Shown here: positions 28,572-38,804 of the stretch, piece after piece
How positions within the stretch are numbered: position 1 is the stretch's first letter
Layout: each line of letters opens with the position of its first letter
Notes under the pieces: model-generated
What the model was told of the DNA's origin: nothing
The model's input: only the letters and a program-made list of their open reading frames with translations
Database searches by the model: none
Assembly: GCA_022826245.1 (NCBI GenBank)
Contig: JAJDVG010000002.1
Location: 62,001-126,000 of the forward strand
Direction of reading: 5' to 3'
DNA length: 64,000 nucleotides
Source: Gammaproteobacteria bacterium
Lineage (GTDB): Bacteria > Pseudomonadota > Gammaproteobacteria > Steroidobacterales > Rariloculaceae
Made by a program: the position numbers and the translations under genes

Positions 28572-29324
28572 ATGTCAACACCTCAACCGCAGCCCAGAAA
28601 GCCTGCGCCCGTGTCCCGCAGCGAAGGCATCGTCGCAGTCCTGCGCGACGAGATCCTGCGCGGCCAGTACCGCGCAGGCGAGCGATTGCCGTCCGAACGG
28701 GACCTGACCACGCGTTTCGACACGAGCCGCGGAGCCGTGCGCGAAGCACTGAAGAAGCTCGAGCAGCTCGGCATCGCGTCGATCCAGCGTGGTGGCGCGC
28801 GGGTCGTGCCGGTAGAGCACTGCACGCTCGACGTACTCGGTCCGCTACTCGATCTCGACGACATTCCGGATGCGAAGCTCGTTGACGAGGTGTTGCAGGT
28901 TTTCGGCGTCCTGATGGACACGGCCGCGCGCGCGGCACTCGAAAAGGCGACGGACGAAGATCTCGCGTACGCCGACGGCATCATCGCTGAAATACTTGCT
29001 CATGACCGTTCCGACATTCAGGCGCATGTCGCCACGCGCCGACTTGGCGAATTCTTCGTGGATGTCGCGGATCATCTCGTGCTGCGGCTCATCGTCAACG
29101 GGCTCAGGACAACGTTTCTCGCACGGCTGCGGGAACGCGGATTCCTCGTCAAGCTCAGCGACGAAAGTCGGTGGCGCGTGGCAACGGAGCTGCGCTCGGC
29201 TCTTGCCGCACGCGACGCGGCGGGCGTCGGCCGGGCAATGCGGCGCCTGAACCGGATTTTTCGAAACAGCGCAAGAGACGCGCTCCTGTCAGCTCGGACC
29301 GGCAAGCAAAGGACTACCGCATGA
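28572..29324 (+). CDS. GntR/FadR-family transcriptional regulator
   Basis: 'IVAVLRDEILRGQYRAGERLPSERDLTTRFDTSRGAVREALKKLEQLGIASIQRGGARVV' winged-helix domain plus FCD-like C-terminus. Confidence 0.9.
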   Translation: MSTPQPQPRKPAPVSRSEGIVAVLRDEILRGQYRAGERLPSERDLTTRFDTSRGAVREALKKLEQLGIASIQRGGARVVPVEHCTLDVLGPLLDLDDIPDAKLVDEVLQVFGVLMDTAARAALEKATDEDLAYADGIIAEILAHDRSDIQAHVATRRLGEFFVDVADHLVLRLIVNGLRTTFLARLRERGFLVKLSDESRWRVATELRSALAARDAAGVGRAMRRLNRIFRNSARDALLSARTGKQRTTA

Positions 29325-30469
29325 AGGCCAGATACATACTCCCCTTTGTCCTGATCCTCTTCGCAGGGGCCGCGGCAGCCATCCTGATCGGCACCAGCAG
29401 CCGGCTCAGCCCGTCGCAGCCGGAAGCTGCGCCGATCGCCGTGCGAGTCGTCGAAGCCCGACCCGGGCCCGTGCAATTGCAGGTGCACGCTCAAGGCACT
29501 GTCGAACCGCGAACGGAAACGGAACTCGTGCCCGAAGTATCCGGCAACGTGGTCTGGATCTCGCCGAACCTCGTCTCGGGCGGCTACTTCGAGACGGGCG
29601 AGCCGCTGCTCAGAATCGACGACCGCGATTACCGCGCGGCCGCGCAACGCGCCCAGGCTACCCTGACCCGGGCACAGGCCGAATTTGAACTCGCGCAGGC
29701 GGAACTTGCGCGGGCCGAAGATCTGCTCGACAGGCAACTGATCAGCCGCGCCGACTTCGACACAAGGCTGCGCACCGCGCGCGTGGCGCAGGCGACGCTT
29801 CAGGACGCCGAGCTCGTCCTCGAAACGTCCCGCAGGGATCTCACGCGAACGACGCTGGCAGCGCCGTTCGACGGTCTCGTGCGCAGCGAGCAGGTCGACG
29901 TCGGCCAGTTCATCAGCCGCGGCGCCTCGATTGCGAGCGTATACGCCGTCGATTTCGTTGAGGTGCGCCTGCCGATCGCCGACCAGCAGCTCGCCTATCT
30001 CAACGTACCGCTGAGCCAGCGCGGCGAGATCGACGAGGCACGGGCGCCCGACGTGTCGCTGACTGCCGAATTCGCCGGGCAAAAACAACTCTGGACCGGC
30101 AAGATCGCCCGCACGGAAGCGCAGATCGACCCCGGCAGCCGCATGGTCTACGCGATCGCGAGAGTGCGCGCGGACGCGAGCGAGAACGCCGTACCGCCAC
30201 CCGTCGGCCTGTTCGTCCAGGCGGAGATCGAGGGCATTGCCGAGGACGATGTCGTCGTCCTGCCGCGCTCGGCACTGCGCAACGAGAATCAGGTGCTCGT
30301 CGTCGACACCGAGAACCGGATTCATTTCCGAACGGTAGAGGTGCTGCGCGTATACCGCGACGACGTATTCGTCACGGCCGGACTCGAACGCGGCGAACTG
30401 GTCAGCGTCTCGGCGCTGCAGACCGTCGTGGAAGGAATGCGCGTACAACCGCTTTTGCCGCAAGGCTGA
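29321..30469 (+). CDS. RND efflux periplasmic adaptor (HlyD-like membrane fusion protein)
   Basis: 'EPRTETELVPEVSGNVVWISPNLVSGGYFETGEPLLRIDDRDY', coiled-coil region, 'TLAAPFDGLV'; ATGA overlap with upstream gene. Confidence 0.9.
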   Translation: MKARYILPFVLILFAGAAAAILIGTSSRLSPSQPEAAPIAVRVVEARPGPVQLQVHAQGTVEPRTETELVPEVSGNVVWISPNLVSGGYFETGEPLLRIDDRDYRAAAQRAQATLTRAQAEFELAQAELARAEDLLDRQLISRADFDTRLRTARVAQATLQDAELVLETSRRDLTRTTLAAPFDGLVRSEQVDVGQFISRGASIASVYAVDFVEVRLPIADQQLAYLNVPLSQRGEIDEARAPDVSLTAEFAGQKQLWTGKIARTEAQIDPGSRMVYAIARVRADASENAVPPPVGLFVQAEIEGIAEDDVVVLPRSALRNENQVLVVDTENRIHFRTVEVLRVYRDDVFVTAGLERGELVSVSALQTVVEGMRVQPLLPQG

Positions 30470-30484
30470 CTGAGGAAACGGCAG

Positions 30485-33400
30485 ATGAGAAGCATCATCC
30501 AGTGGTTCGTCGACAACCCGGTCGCCGCGAACCTCCTGATGACCGTGCTCGTGGTTGGCGGACTGATCTCCCTCAGCAACACGCGCCAGGAAGAGTTTCC
30601 CGCGGTCGATCTCGAAATCGTCACGGTCACCGTACCGTTTCTCGGCGCTACCCCCGAGGAGGTCGAGGAAGGCGTCTGCATACGCATCGAGGAAGCGCTC
30701 GAAGGCACGGAAAACGTCTTCAGAATGACGTCCACATCGAACGAGGGCAGTTGCTCGGTGATCGTGGAACTCGAATCGGGCTCCGACACCATCAAGGCGC
30801 TCAACGACGTCAAGAGCAAGGTCGACAGCATCAACACCTTCCCCGCCCAGACCGAACGGCCGATCGTTTCGCAGGTCGCCATTACGAGTCAGGTTGCCGA
30901 CATCGTCATCTCCGGACAGACCGACGAGCGTACGCTCAAGACGCTCGCGGAGCAGATGCGCGAGGAAATCGCCGCGATCGAGGGTATTTCACAGGTCACG
31001 ATGGAATACGTACGGCCCGACGAGTTGTCGATCGAGGTCTCCGAAAACACGCTCAGGCGCTATGGCCTGACTCTCGATACGGTGGCCGACGCGATACGCC
31101 GCTCATCGCTCGATCTGCCGGGCGGCGCCATCAGGACCGGCGGCGGCGAAATCCTCGTGCGCACCAAGGGCCAGTACTACGTCGGCCAGGAATTCGAGGA
31201 CATCGTCGTCGTCACGCGCGCGGACGGCACGGCGCTGACGCTCGGCGAGATCGCGCGCGTGGTCGACGGTTTCGAGGAAGGCGACCTGCGCGTGCGTTTC
31301 AACGGCGAACCGGCGGCAATGGTGCGTGTCTATCGCATCGGCAACGAGGATACGATCGAATCGTCGGAGAAGGTCAGAGCCTACCTTGAAGAAACGCAGG
31401 CACTTCTGCCGGAGGGCATCGAACTCACGATATGGCGCGACTCCGCCGACGAACTCGGCGCACGGCTCAACGTGCTGCTCACCATGGCGCTTGGCGGCCT
31501 CGCGCTCGTGCTGATGGTGCTCGCCCTGCCGTTGCGCTTCAGGCTTGCGATGTGGGTCGCCGCGGGTATCCCGATTGCGCTCCTCGGCAGCATCATGACG
31601 TTCGGTTTCTTCGACGTGACGATGAGCACGCTGACGGTCATGGGCTTCATTCTGGTGCTCGGCATCGTTGTCGACGACGCGATCGTCGTCGGCGAACGCA
31701 TCTATGCGCACGAGAGAGACTCCGAAGACCAGCGCACGGCGGCTGTCAACGGCACACATGAGGTGGCCGTGCCGGTGATCTTTGGCGTGATGACGACCGT
31801 TGCCGCGTTCATGCCGATCATCTTCGTGCCCGGCCGTCTCGGAGAGTTTTTTTCCATCGTCGGCATCGTGGTCTGCATCTGCCTCGCGTTCAGCATCATC
31901 GAATGCATGATGATCCTGCCGTCGCACCTGTCGCACCGCAGACGCGCCCGCGACACCAGGCCGGGCCGTCTCACGCGAGGGTGGCTCGGTTTCCAGAACA
32001 AGCTCGCGGAGGGACTTGAAGACTTTGCCGAGCATACGTACGGGGACAGGCTGCGCGCGCTTCTCCCATGGCGCTATTCCGTGCTCGCCGCCGGAGGCGC
32101 CGTGCTCATCGTCATGGTCGGGCTCGCGCTCAGCGGCCGGGTCGGGTTTTCCTTCTTTCCGGCGATCGAAGGCAATCAGGTCACCGCCTCGCTGACAATG
32201 CCCGAAGGGATCAACGTCGCCGACACGACGCTCGCTGCCGAACAGATCGAACGCGCCGCCCAGGAACTCATCGCGGAACTCGACGCCGACTACCCGGAGA
32301 CGCCGGGGATCGTCCAGTACCTCCTTACATCGGTCGGCCGCAGCGCGAGCGGCGGAGGCGGACCGCAGGGCAACATTGTCGCGCCCGCGGAAAGTCACCG
32401 CGCCGAGGTTGCGCTCGCCCTTCTGCCGACATCCGAGCGCGGCGGCGTGACAGCCAACGGAATCTCGCAGCGCTGGCGCGAACTGACCGGGTCCGTGCCC
32501 GACGCCGTTGAGCTCAGCTTCTCCGCAAACGCATTCACGGCCGGCGCGCCGATCTCGATCCAGCTTCGCGGCCGCAATGTCGATGACTTGCGCGAGGCCG
32601 CGACCTTGCTTCGGGGGGAACTCGCCCGTTTCAACGGCGTGACCGACATCACCGATTCGTTCCGATCCGGCAAGCAGGAAGCGAAGCTCTCGCTGCGGCC
32701 GGAAGCCCGCGTACTCGGCCTGACCCTGAACGATCTCGCGAGGCAGGCGCGCCAATCGTTCTACGGCGAGGAAGCACAGCGGATTCAGCGCGGTACCGAA
32801 GATGTGCGCGTCATGGTGCGCTATCCCGAAGACGAGCGCCGCTCCCTCGGAGACCTCGAGGACATGCGCATCCGCACCGGCACGGGCGTCGAGGTTCCGT
32901 TCGCATCCGTGGCAAACGTCGAGTTCGGCAACGGCTACTCGAGCATTCAGCGGGTCGACCGGCAGCGCGTCGTGACCGTTACGGCCGATGTCGTGCGCTC
33001 GGTGACTTCCCCGGAACGCGTGCTCGCCTCGCTGCAAAGCGGCGCATTGCCGGCGCTCCTCTCCAACTATCGCGGAATCAGCTACACCCTGAGCGGCGAG
33101 CAGGAAGAGCGCGATCAGGCGATCGGCGGCCTGTTCAGCCTCGTGCCGATGGCGTTGCTCGTAATCTACGCGATACTCGCGATTCCGCTGAAGTCGTACT
33201 TTCAGCCGATCGTCATCATGAGCGTAATTCCGTTCGGAACGGTCGGCGCCCTGCTCGGCCACATGATCATGGGCTGGACGCCCGGTCTGCCGTCGATCCT
33301 GGGAATGATCGCGCTATCGGGCGTTGTCGTGAACTCGAGCCTGGTGATGGTCCATTACGTCAACCGGCAGCGACGCCACGGAGTTGGCGTTCAGGAAGCG

Positions 33401-33679
33401 GTAACGCGTGCGGGCGTGGTGCGGTTTCGCCCGATTCTGCTGACTTCCGTGACGACGTTTGTGGGCTTGCTGCCGCTCATGCTGAGCGATACGCCGGAAA
33501 CCGCGTTCATCGTGCCGATGGCCATCTCGCTGGCCTGGGGCGTCGTATTTGCGACGGTCATCACGCTGTTCCTCGTGCCGTGCCTGTACCTGGCACTCGA
33601 AGACTTCATCAAGTGGAACGTGCCCGATACACCCGAGGATGTCGTGCCGTCGTCGTACCGGGCCAGCCGGACGAGCTGA
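30485..33679 (+). CDS. RND efflux transporter permease
   Basis: ~1064 aa; N-term 'FVDNPVAANLLMTVLVVGGLISL', 'MGFILVLGIVVDDAIVVGERIY', 'IIFVPGRLGEFFSIVGIVVCICLAFSIIECMMILPSHLS'. Confidence 0.95.
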   Translation: MRSIIQWFVDNPVAANLLMTVLVVGGLISLSNTRQEEFPAVDLEIVTVTVPFLGATPEEVEEGVCIRIEEALEGTENVFRMTSTSNEGSCSVIVELESGSDTIKALNDVKSKVDSINTFPAQTERPIVSQVAITSQVADIVISGQTDERTLKTLAEQMREEIAAIEGISQVTMEYVRPDELSIEVSENTLRRYGLTLDTVADAIRRSSLDLPGGAIRTGGGEILVRTKGQYYVGQEFEDIVVVTRADGTALTLGEIARVVDGFEEGDLRVRFNGEPAAMVRVYRIGNEDTIESSEKVRAYLEETQALLPEGIELTIWRDSADELGARLNVLLTMALGGLALVLMVLALPLRFRLAMWVAAGIPIALLGSIMTFGFFDVTMSTLTVMGFILVLGIVVDDAIVVGERIYAHERDSEDQRTAAVNGTHEVAVPVIFGVMTTVAAFMPIIFVPGRLGEFFSIVGIVVCICLAFSIIECMMILPSHLSHRRRARDTRPGRLTRGWLGFQNKLAEGLEDFAEHTYGDRLRALLPWRYSVLAAGGAVLIVMVGLALSGRVGFSFFPAIEGNQVTASLTMPEGINVADTTLAAEQIERAAQELIAELDADYPETPGIVQYLLTSVGRSASGGGGPQGNIVAPAESHRAEVALALLPTSERGGVTANGISQRWRELTGSVPDAVELSFSANAFTAGAPISIQLRGRNVDDLREAATLLRGELARFNGVTDITDSFRSGKQEAKLSLRPEARVLGLTLNDLARQARQSFYGEEAQRIQRGTEDVRVMVRYPEDERRSLGDLEDMRIRTGTGVEVPFASVANVEFGNGYSSIQRVDRQRVVTVTADVVRSVTSPERVLASLQSGALPALLSNYRGISYTLSGEQEERDQAIGGLFSLVPMALLVIYAILAIPLKSYFQPIVIMSVIPFGTVGALLGHMIMGWTPGLPSILGMIALSGVVVNSSLVMVHYVNRQRRHGVGVQEAVTRAGVVRFRPILLTSVTTFVGLLPLMLSDTPETAFIVPMAISLAWGVVFATVITLFLVPCLYLALEDFIKWNVPDTPEDVVPSSYRASRTS

Positions 33680-33680
33680 A

Positions 33681-34283
33681 TCAGATTCTTGCGGCCGGGG
33701 CGAGAACCCAGGAGTAGAGCGGGTCAGCGCCCTGTGACACGGTCTGAGGCGCAAACGGCGTCGAAGCGTGCGTGGTGGATACTTCCGTCCGACCGCTGGG
33801 ACATTCGGCAACGACGTCGGCCATGCAGGCGCTCCAATCGGACCTCGATTCGAGTGCCTTGCCGTGTTCCAGCATCGCCACGGGGCCGGACAGCTCATGT
33901 TCGACGAATCCCGCCCCGAACCGATGCCTGGCACGGAACACGATTCGCATGCCCCGGTCCCGGCCAAGCTGCTCGAAACAGAACATGGGCCCGTGAGCCG
34001 TGAGACCCGCGACCGCGACCGGCTCCCGCTTCCAGACGTGATACAGATCCTCGTACCAGAAACTCGTCATGTCGCCTTCGATGGGCTCCAGCGGCAAACC
34101 CAGGGCCGAGGCTCGCCGGGCAAACGCCTGCCCGGCATCGAAACGCCTGTCGTAGACCGCCCTGTAGAGCTTGAGCGCTCCGCGGCCGAACATCTCGCCT
34201 CCGGCAGCCCGCGCTGCACGGGACGCGAGCGGCAACGCCGTTGCCGTTACGCCGATCTGCAGGAACTGTCTCCGGCTGGTCAT
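33681..34283 (-). CDS. Exported hypothetical protein with Tat-type signal
   Basis: 'MTSRRQFLQIGVTATALPLASRAARA' twin-arginine leader. Confidence 0.65.
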   Translation of the reverse strand: MTSRRQFLQIGVTATALPLASRAARAAGGEMFGRGALKLYRAVYDRRFDAGQAFARRASALGLPLEPIEGDMTSFWYEDLYHVWKREPVAVAGLTAHGPMFCFEQLGRDRGMRIVFRARHRFGAGFVEHELSGPVAMLEHGKALESRSDWSACMADVVAECPSGRTEVSTTHASTPFAPQTVSQGADPLYSWVLAPAARI

Positions 34284-34513
34284 CCCGCGAACTCCTTGCT
34301 CAATTGTTCCAGGAACATCGTCGGCATAGCATACCGGCTCGATTTCGCATACGCGAGGCGAACCGGGCCGGATCGAACCGGGCACCGCTGGGGGCCGGCA
34401 GGCGACGCATTCTCGGGGAGGACGCACGTCACCCCGTCGCCGTGCCCGCGGACCAGGTCCGTTTGTATATCATCGGACGCGCACGCCGTAACGGACACAG
34501 GAGGAGACCGCAG

Positions 34514-35320
34514 ATGAACGATCCGAATCCCAACGCAGCCGAACGCGGTTCGCAAGCCACCTGGCTCGGCTGGATCGCCGGAATCGCCCTCCTCGCCGGA
34601 CTCGCCACCGGCGGCCTGGCGCTCGCCTCCGCCGTCGGCATCTGGCTCGGGCTCTGGAACTTCCCGACGGGCTTCGGCATGCTGCAGATCGTCGGCTCCG
34701 TCGGCCAGCCCGTGACCGTGGCGGCAGTTGCCGCGGCCGTTGCGATCGGCGTGCTCGGGAAGCGGCTTGCCGCCGACGGCAGCCTGAAACTCGCGGCACA
34801 CGCGCTGATCGGCGCGATCGCGGCGGGGCTCGGCTACTACGTCCCGGCGTCCTACGTCCCCGGCGAAGGCGAGAACATCCCGCCGATTCACGACATCTCG
34901 ACCGACACCGTCAATCCGCCGGAGTTCGTCGCGGTCCTGCCGCTCAGGGCCGACGCGCCGAATCCGACCGTCTATGGCGGTTCCGATGACGTGACTCCGC
35001 AGACGCTCGCCGAAATGCAGACCGATGCCTATCCGGATCTCACGACGCGCACGCTCAGCGACCCGCCCGATGTCGTTTTCGAGCGTGCGCTCGCCGCCGT
35101 CGACCGGCTCGGCTGGGAACTCGTGGCCCAGGTACCGGAGGAAGGCCGCATCGAGGCCACCGACACGACGTTCTGGTACCGTTTCAAGGACGATGTCGTG
35201 ATCCGGATCCAGCCCGCCCCGAACGGGACGATGGTCGACGCGCGATCCCTGTCACGCGTCGGACGCGGCGACGCCGGCACGAATGCGAGACGGTTGAGGG
35301 CATTCTTCGACGTGCTTTAG
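34514..35320 (+). CDS. DUF1499 domain-containing membrane protein
   Basis: N-terminal TM segments; C-term 'DVVFERALAAVDRLGWELVAQVPEEGRIEATDTTFWYRFKDDVVIRIQP...ARSLSRVGRGDAGTNARRLRAFFDVL'. Confidence 0.85.
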   Translation: MNDPNPNAAERGSQATWLGWIAGIALLAGLATGGLALASAVGIWLGLWNFPTGFGMLQIVGSVGQPVTVAAVAAAVAIGVLGKRLAADGSLKLAAHALIGAIAAGLGYYVPASYVPGEGENIPPIHDISTDTVNPPEFVAVLPLRADAPNPTVYGGSDDVTPQTLAEMQTDAYPDLTTRTLSDPPDVVFERALAAVDRLGWELVAQVPEEGRIEATDTTFWYRFKDDVVIRIQPAPNGTMVDARSLSRVGRGDAGTNARRLRAFFDVL

Positions 35321-35387
35321 TCGCGCGCGCCGCGAACAATCCCCAGGGTCAATAGCGAGCCCTGTTCACGAGCGCCTGGACGACGAC

Positions 35388-36572
35388 TCAGGCGAGTTGC
35401 GAGCGGTAAGCTCGTAACGAGCGTGCGAACTCCTGCAAGGCCGCGATACCGCTTGCCTCCGCATCGGCGCACCACGCCTGCAGACGCGCGAGCGGCTCGG
35501 CCTGATCCATGCCGCGCTGATTCCACAGCGCCTTGAGCCGCTGCTTGAACTCGAAAATGGTCCTGAGCGTCTGGTTGTCCGCGAGAGCCGCGGACAGTTG
35601 CTGGTCGGCGACACGATCGATGGCCGTGTCTTCGGTCGAGATCTGCTTGCGCAGGCCGAGCAACCGCTTTTTCTCGGCGCCCTGTTCTGCCTTGCATGCG
35701 GAGCGAAACACCGGCCTTACCACGCGGCTGCCATAGAGCTTGAGCACGTGAAATCGATTCGCGACGATCGCGCTCAGCAATTCGGTATCGACGGCGGGTC
35801 GATCGTCGGCGAAACTCGTTTTCGGCGCGACCCTGCGCACCTCGGCAAGCCCGAGAAGCTCCAGCAGTCGAATGTAGAGCCAACCCACGTCGAACTCCCA
35901 CCACTTGTTCGAGAACTTCGCCGATACGCCGTAGGCGTGGTGATTGTTGTGCATCTCCTCGCCGCCGATGATCAGACCGAACGGGACGATGTTGCGCGAA
36001 GCGTCCTCGGTCTCGAAATTGCGGTAGCCCCAGTAATGCCCTACCCCGTTGATGACGCCGGCCGCCCAGAACGGTATCCACATCATCTGCACGACCCAGA
36101 TCGCGAGCCCCACGATGCCGAACAGGATCAGGTCGGCGGTGAGCATGAGGAAGATGCCGAGAAAAACGTGGCGGCTGTAGAGGTTGCGCTCGAGCCAGTC
36201 GTCGGGCGTGCCGTGGCCGTAAGCTTCGAGCGTTTCTCGTTTGGCCGCTTCCTTGCGGTAGAGGAACGCGCCGCCGAAGAGCACCGAGGCGATGCTCGTT
36301 TGCTGAGGGCTGTGCGGGTCGTCCTCGAGTTCGCACTTCGCGTGGTGCTTTCTGTGCACGGCCACCCACTGGCGCGTCACCATGCCGGTCGTCAACCACA
36401 GCCAGAACCTGAAAAAGTGACTCGCGACCGGGTGCAGCGTCAGCCCGCGATGGGCCTGGGCACGGTGCAGGAAGATCGTGACGCTCGCGATCGTGATGTG
36501 AGTCAGCAGCAATGTCGCCCAGAAGTAGCCCCAGCCGGACAACTCAAGCAAGCCCTGAAAATCCATACTCAT
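35388..36572 (-). CDS. Acyl-CoA/fatty-acid desaturase
   Basis: Histidine boxes HRAQAHR, HRKHH, HNNHH. Confidence 0.92.
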   Translation of the reverse strand: MSMDFQGLLELSGWGYFWATLLLTHITIASVTIFLHRAQAHRGLTLHPVASHFFRFWLWLTTGMVTRQWVAVHRKHHAKCELEDDPHSPQQTSIASVLFGGAFLYRKEAAKRETLEAYGHGTPDDWLERNLYSRHVFLGIFLMLTADLILFGIVGLAIWVVQMMWIPFWAAGVINGVGHYWGYRNFETEDASRNIVPFGLIIGGEEMHNNHHAYGVSAKFSNKWWEFDVGWLYIRLLELLGLAEVRRVAPKTSFADDRPAVDTELLSAIVANRFHVLKLYGSRVVRPVFRSACKAEQGAEKKRLLGLRKQISTEDTAIDRVADQQLSAALADNQTLRTIFEFKQRLKALWNQRGMDQAEPLARLQAWCADAEASGIAALQEFARSLRAYRSQLA

Positions 36573-36705
36573 CTCTTGTCGTTTTTAACAGGCCGGTCGA
36601 GCGCCCCGGCGTGCCGGATGTCGCCGGCCAATTGTAGCGGCCCGAATTAATAATTGAAGAGCCGGATCATGCGATTCGGACTCGATTCGGTTCATGATCG
36701 GGCCC

Positions 36706-38760
36706 CTATTGGGCGCCGGGCGCGAGGCCGCAGTCCTCGGCCAGAAAATCGAGCAACGCCCCGTAGAACTCCATGTTGTGCTCGTAACCGAGCGTATCCA
36801 CCGTATGTGCGGCATCGATGAGCTTGACGTACTTGTAGGGCTTCTGCAGCCGTTCGAGTTCCAGCGCGAAGAGGTCGCTGTGCCTGATCGGCACGATCAG
36901 ATCCCGGTCGCCGTGCACGAGCAGCACGGGAACGTTCACGTTCTCCACGAGTTCGAGGGGCGAGAGCCCGCCCCGGGTCATCTGAAAGATGTCCCTGAAC
37001 CGGTAATTCCACTCTTCCTTGGCGATCAATTCCATGCTGCTGACACCTGCGCCCGGAATGGCGCAGTTATACAGATTCGGCTCGCGGAGCGAACCCATGA
37101 ACGCGGAGAATCCACCGTAGCTCCAGCCGAATATCGCAAGACGGTCGGGATCCGCGATACCCTGGTCGATCAGGTATTCGATTCCGTCATCCACGTCGTC
37201 CTGCATTGCGAGGCCCCACTGCCGGTCGCCTGCCGCGAAGTACTCGTAGCCGAATCCGGTCGAACCGCGAAAGTTTGGCTGCAGCACGGCGTAGCCGCGC
37301 GTCGCGAGCAATTGCGGCCACTCGTCCCAGAACGACGAGTTCCAGTGCAGCGAGTCGCGCGATTGGGGGCCGCCATGCGGATGAGCAACGGTCGGGTACG
37401 GCGGTTCACCGCTCGTCGGTAGCGTAAGAACCGCATTGAGGAGCATCCCGTCGCGTGCCTCGTACCAGACGACCTGCCGTTCGCCGAGTTGCCCGGGTTC
37501 GATGGCGGCTGCCGTTGCGAGCAACTGGAGATTGCTCCGATCGGTGAGCAGATAGTACCGGCCCGGCTCCCGCGGTCCCGTGGAGTGAATGACGATGTAC
37601 TTGTCTTCGGCCGCCCGGTCATGGATGCGGTTGAAGTTGTCCGCGGGGAGCGCCGCGTCGATGGATTGCTGAAGCGCCGCCGCTTCTTCGTCAATGTAGT
37701 AGATGGTCGGCGCGTCGCCCGTGTAGAAAAAACCGACGAGACTCGGATCCTCGTCTCCGTCGACGCAAGCGTCCGAGATGCACGCCGAAACGACCCCACC
37801 GGCATCGTAACGGTCGGTCGCGAAAAGCAACTCCGGTTCCGCGTCCAGACTATTCAGATCGTACTGGAATATCCCTTCGGTATCGCGGTCTTTCGCCCAC
37901 GAGACGTAGACCTTGTTCGGCTCGCCCGGCACGAATCCCTGCACAGCCAGGGAACGGCGCTCGTCGGCATCGTAACGAATCCACTCGTTCCATTCGGTCT
38001 CTCCCTTCAGACGAAACTGAATGACGATGTCATTGTCGTTGGGCGTCACGTAGGAGCGGATGCGCACGTCTCCGTCATAGTCGTAGGCGTATCCGAAATA
38101 GCTCGATGAGAACTGAAACAGCGGGTCGCTGCGGCCGTCGTTGACGTTGACCCGGAAGACCTCGGTGCCCACATCGTCCGAACCCAGCCACTCGATCATC
38201 ACCCAGTCGTCTTCCTCGGGCAGGCGGTGCACCAGGGCGGGACTGTAGAGGCGCTGCGCGACAGTCTCCGATGCAAAGCGGGCGATATTGGTCTTGGCCG
38301 GCAACTCCACCCAGGGACCGCCATCGAGCCCCACGGACAACAGCTTGTACGCGTAAGTCTTGACCCGCCCCGGAGCGCCGATGCCGGCGGTGTTGTAGGC
38401 GACCCGCCGGCCCGGCACTTCGACAGGCTGACGGGTACGAATCAGGAGCCGCTCGTCATTCGCCCAGTCGACGCCCACGATATCCATGTGCTCTGCGCCG
38501 AGCGTGTAGGGCTCGCCCGCGATATTTTCCGTTTCGTAGACGTCGACCACGTAATTCTGGCCGCGCCCGAGCAGGCGCATGACGGCCAGACGTTCGCCGG
38601 ACGGCGAGAGATCCACGTCGCGCACGATGGGCCTCATGGCGAAGGCCTCCAGGGGCGGCGGAGACTGAGCCACCGCTACGCCAAGGGGAGCAAGGATTCC
38701 TGCGGCGAAAAGTACACGCCGCGCTGCAACGATTGTCCTGACGCGAGCTTTGGCATTCAT
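36706..38760 (-). CDS. S9 family (prolyl oligopeptidase-like) peptidase
   Basis: 'HPHGGPQSRDSLHWNSSFWDEWPQLLATRGYAVLQPNFRGSTGFG', 'LAIFGWSYGGFSAFMG', 'LLVHGDRDLIVP'; signal peptide. Confidence 0.92.
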   Translation of the reverse strand: MNAKARVRTIVAARRVLFAAGILAPLGVAVAQSPPPLEAFAMRPIVRDVDLSPSGERLAVMRLLGRGQNYVVDVYETENIAGEPYTLGAEHMDIVGVDWANDERLLIRTRQPVEVPGRRVAYNTAGIGAPGRVKTYAYKLLSVGLDGGPWVELPAKTNIARFASETVAQRLYSPALVHRLPEEDDWVMIEWLGSDDVGTEVFRVNVNDGRSDPLFQFSSSYFGYAYDYDGDVRIRSYVTPNDNDIVIQFRLKGETEWNEWIRYDADERRSLAVQGFVPGEPNKVYVSWAKDRDTEGIFQYDLNSLDAEPELLFATDRYDAGGVVSACISDACVDGDEDPSLVGFFYTGDAPTIYYIDEEAAALQQSIDAALPADNFNRIHDRAAEDKYIVIHSTGPREPGRYYLLTDRSNLQLLATAAAIEPGQLGERQVVWYEARDGMLLNAVLTLPTSGEPPYPTVAHPHGGPQSRDSLHWNSSFWDEWPQLLATRGYAVLQPNFRGSTGFGYEYFAAGDRQWGLAMQDDVDDGIEYLIDQGIADPDRLAIFGWSYGGFSAFMGSLREPNLYNCAIPGAGVSSMELIAKEEWNYRFRDIFQMTRGGLSPLELVENVNVPVLLVHGDRDLIVPIRHSDLFALELERLQKPYKYVKLIDAAHTVDTLGYEHNMEFYGALLDFLAEDCGLAPGAQ

Positions 38761-38804
38761 TGTGTCAATACTCCGTGGAAACTGTCGGCGGCAAACACGA
38801 TCGG

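Noticed and set aside
29072-30463. 463-aa minus-strand ORF antisense to the adaptor gene
   Set aside because: Low-complexity shadow translation; adaptor motifs on the plus strand.
31103-33262. 719-aa minus-strand ORF antisense to the RND permease
   Set aside because: Shadow frame; RND motifs are unambiguous on the plus strand.
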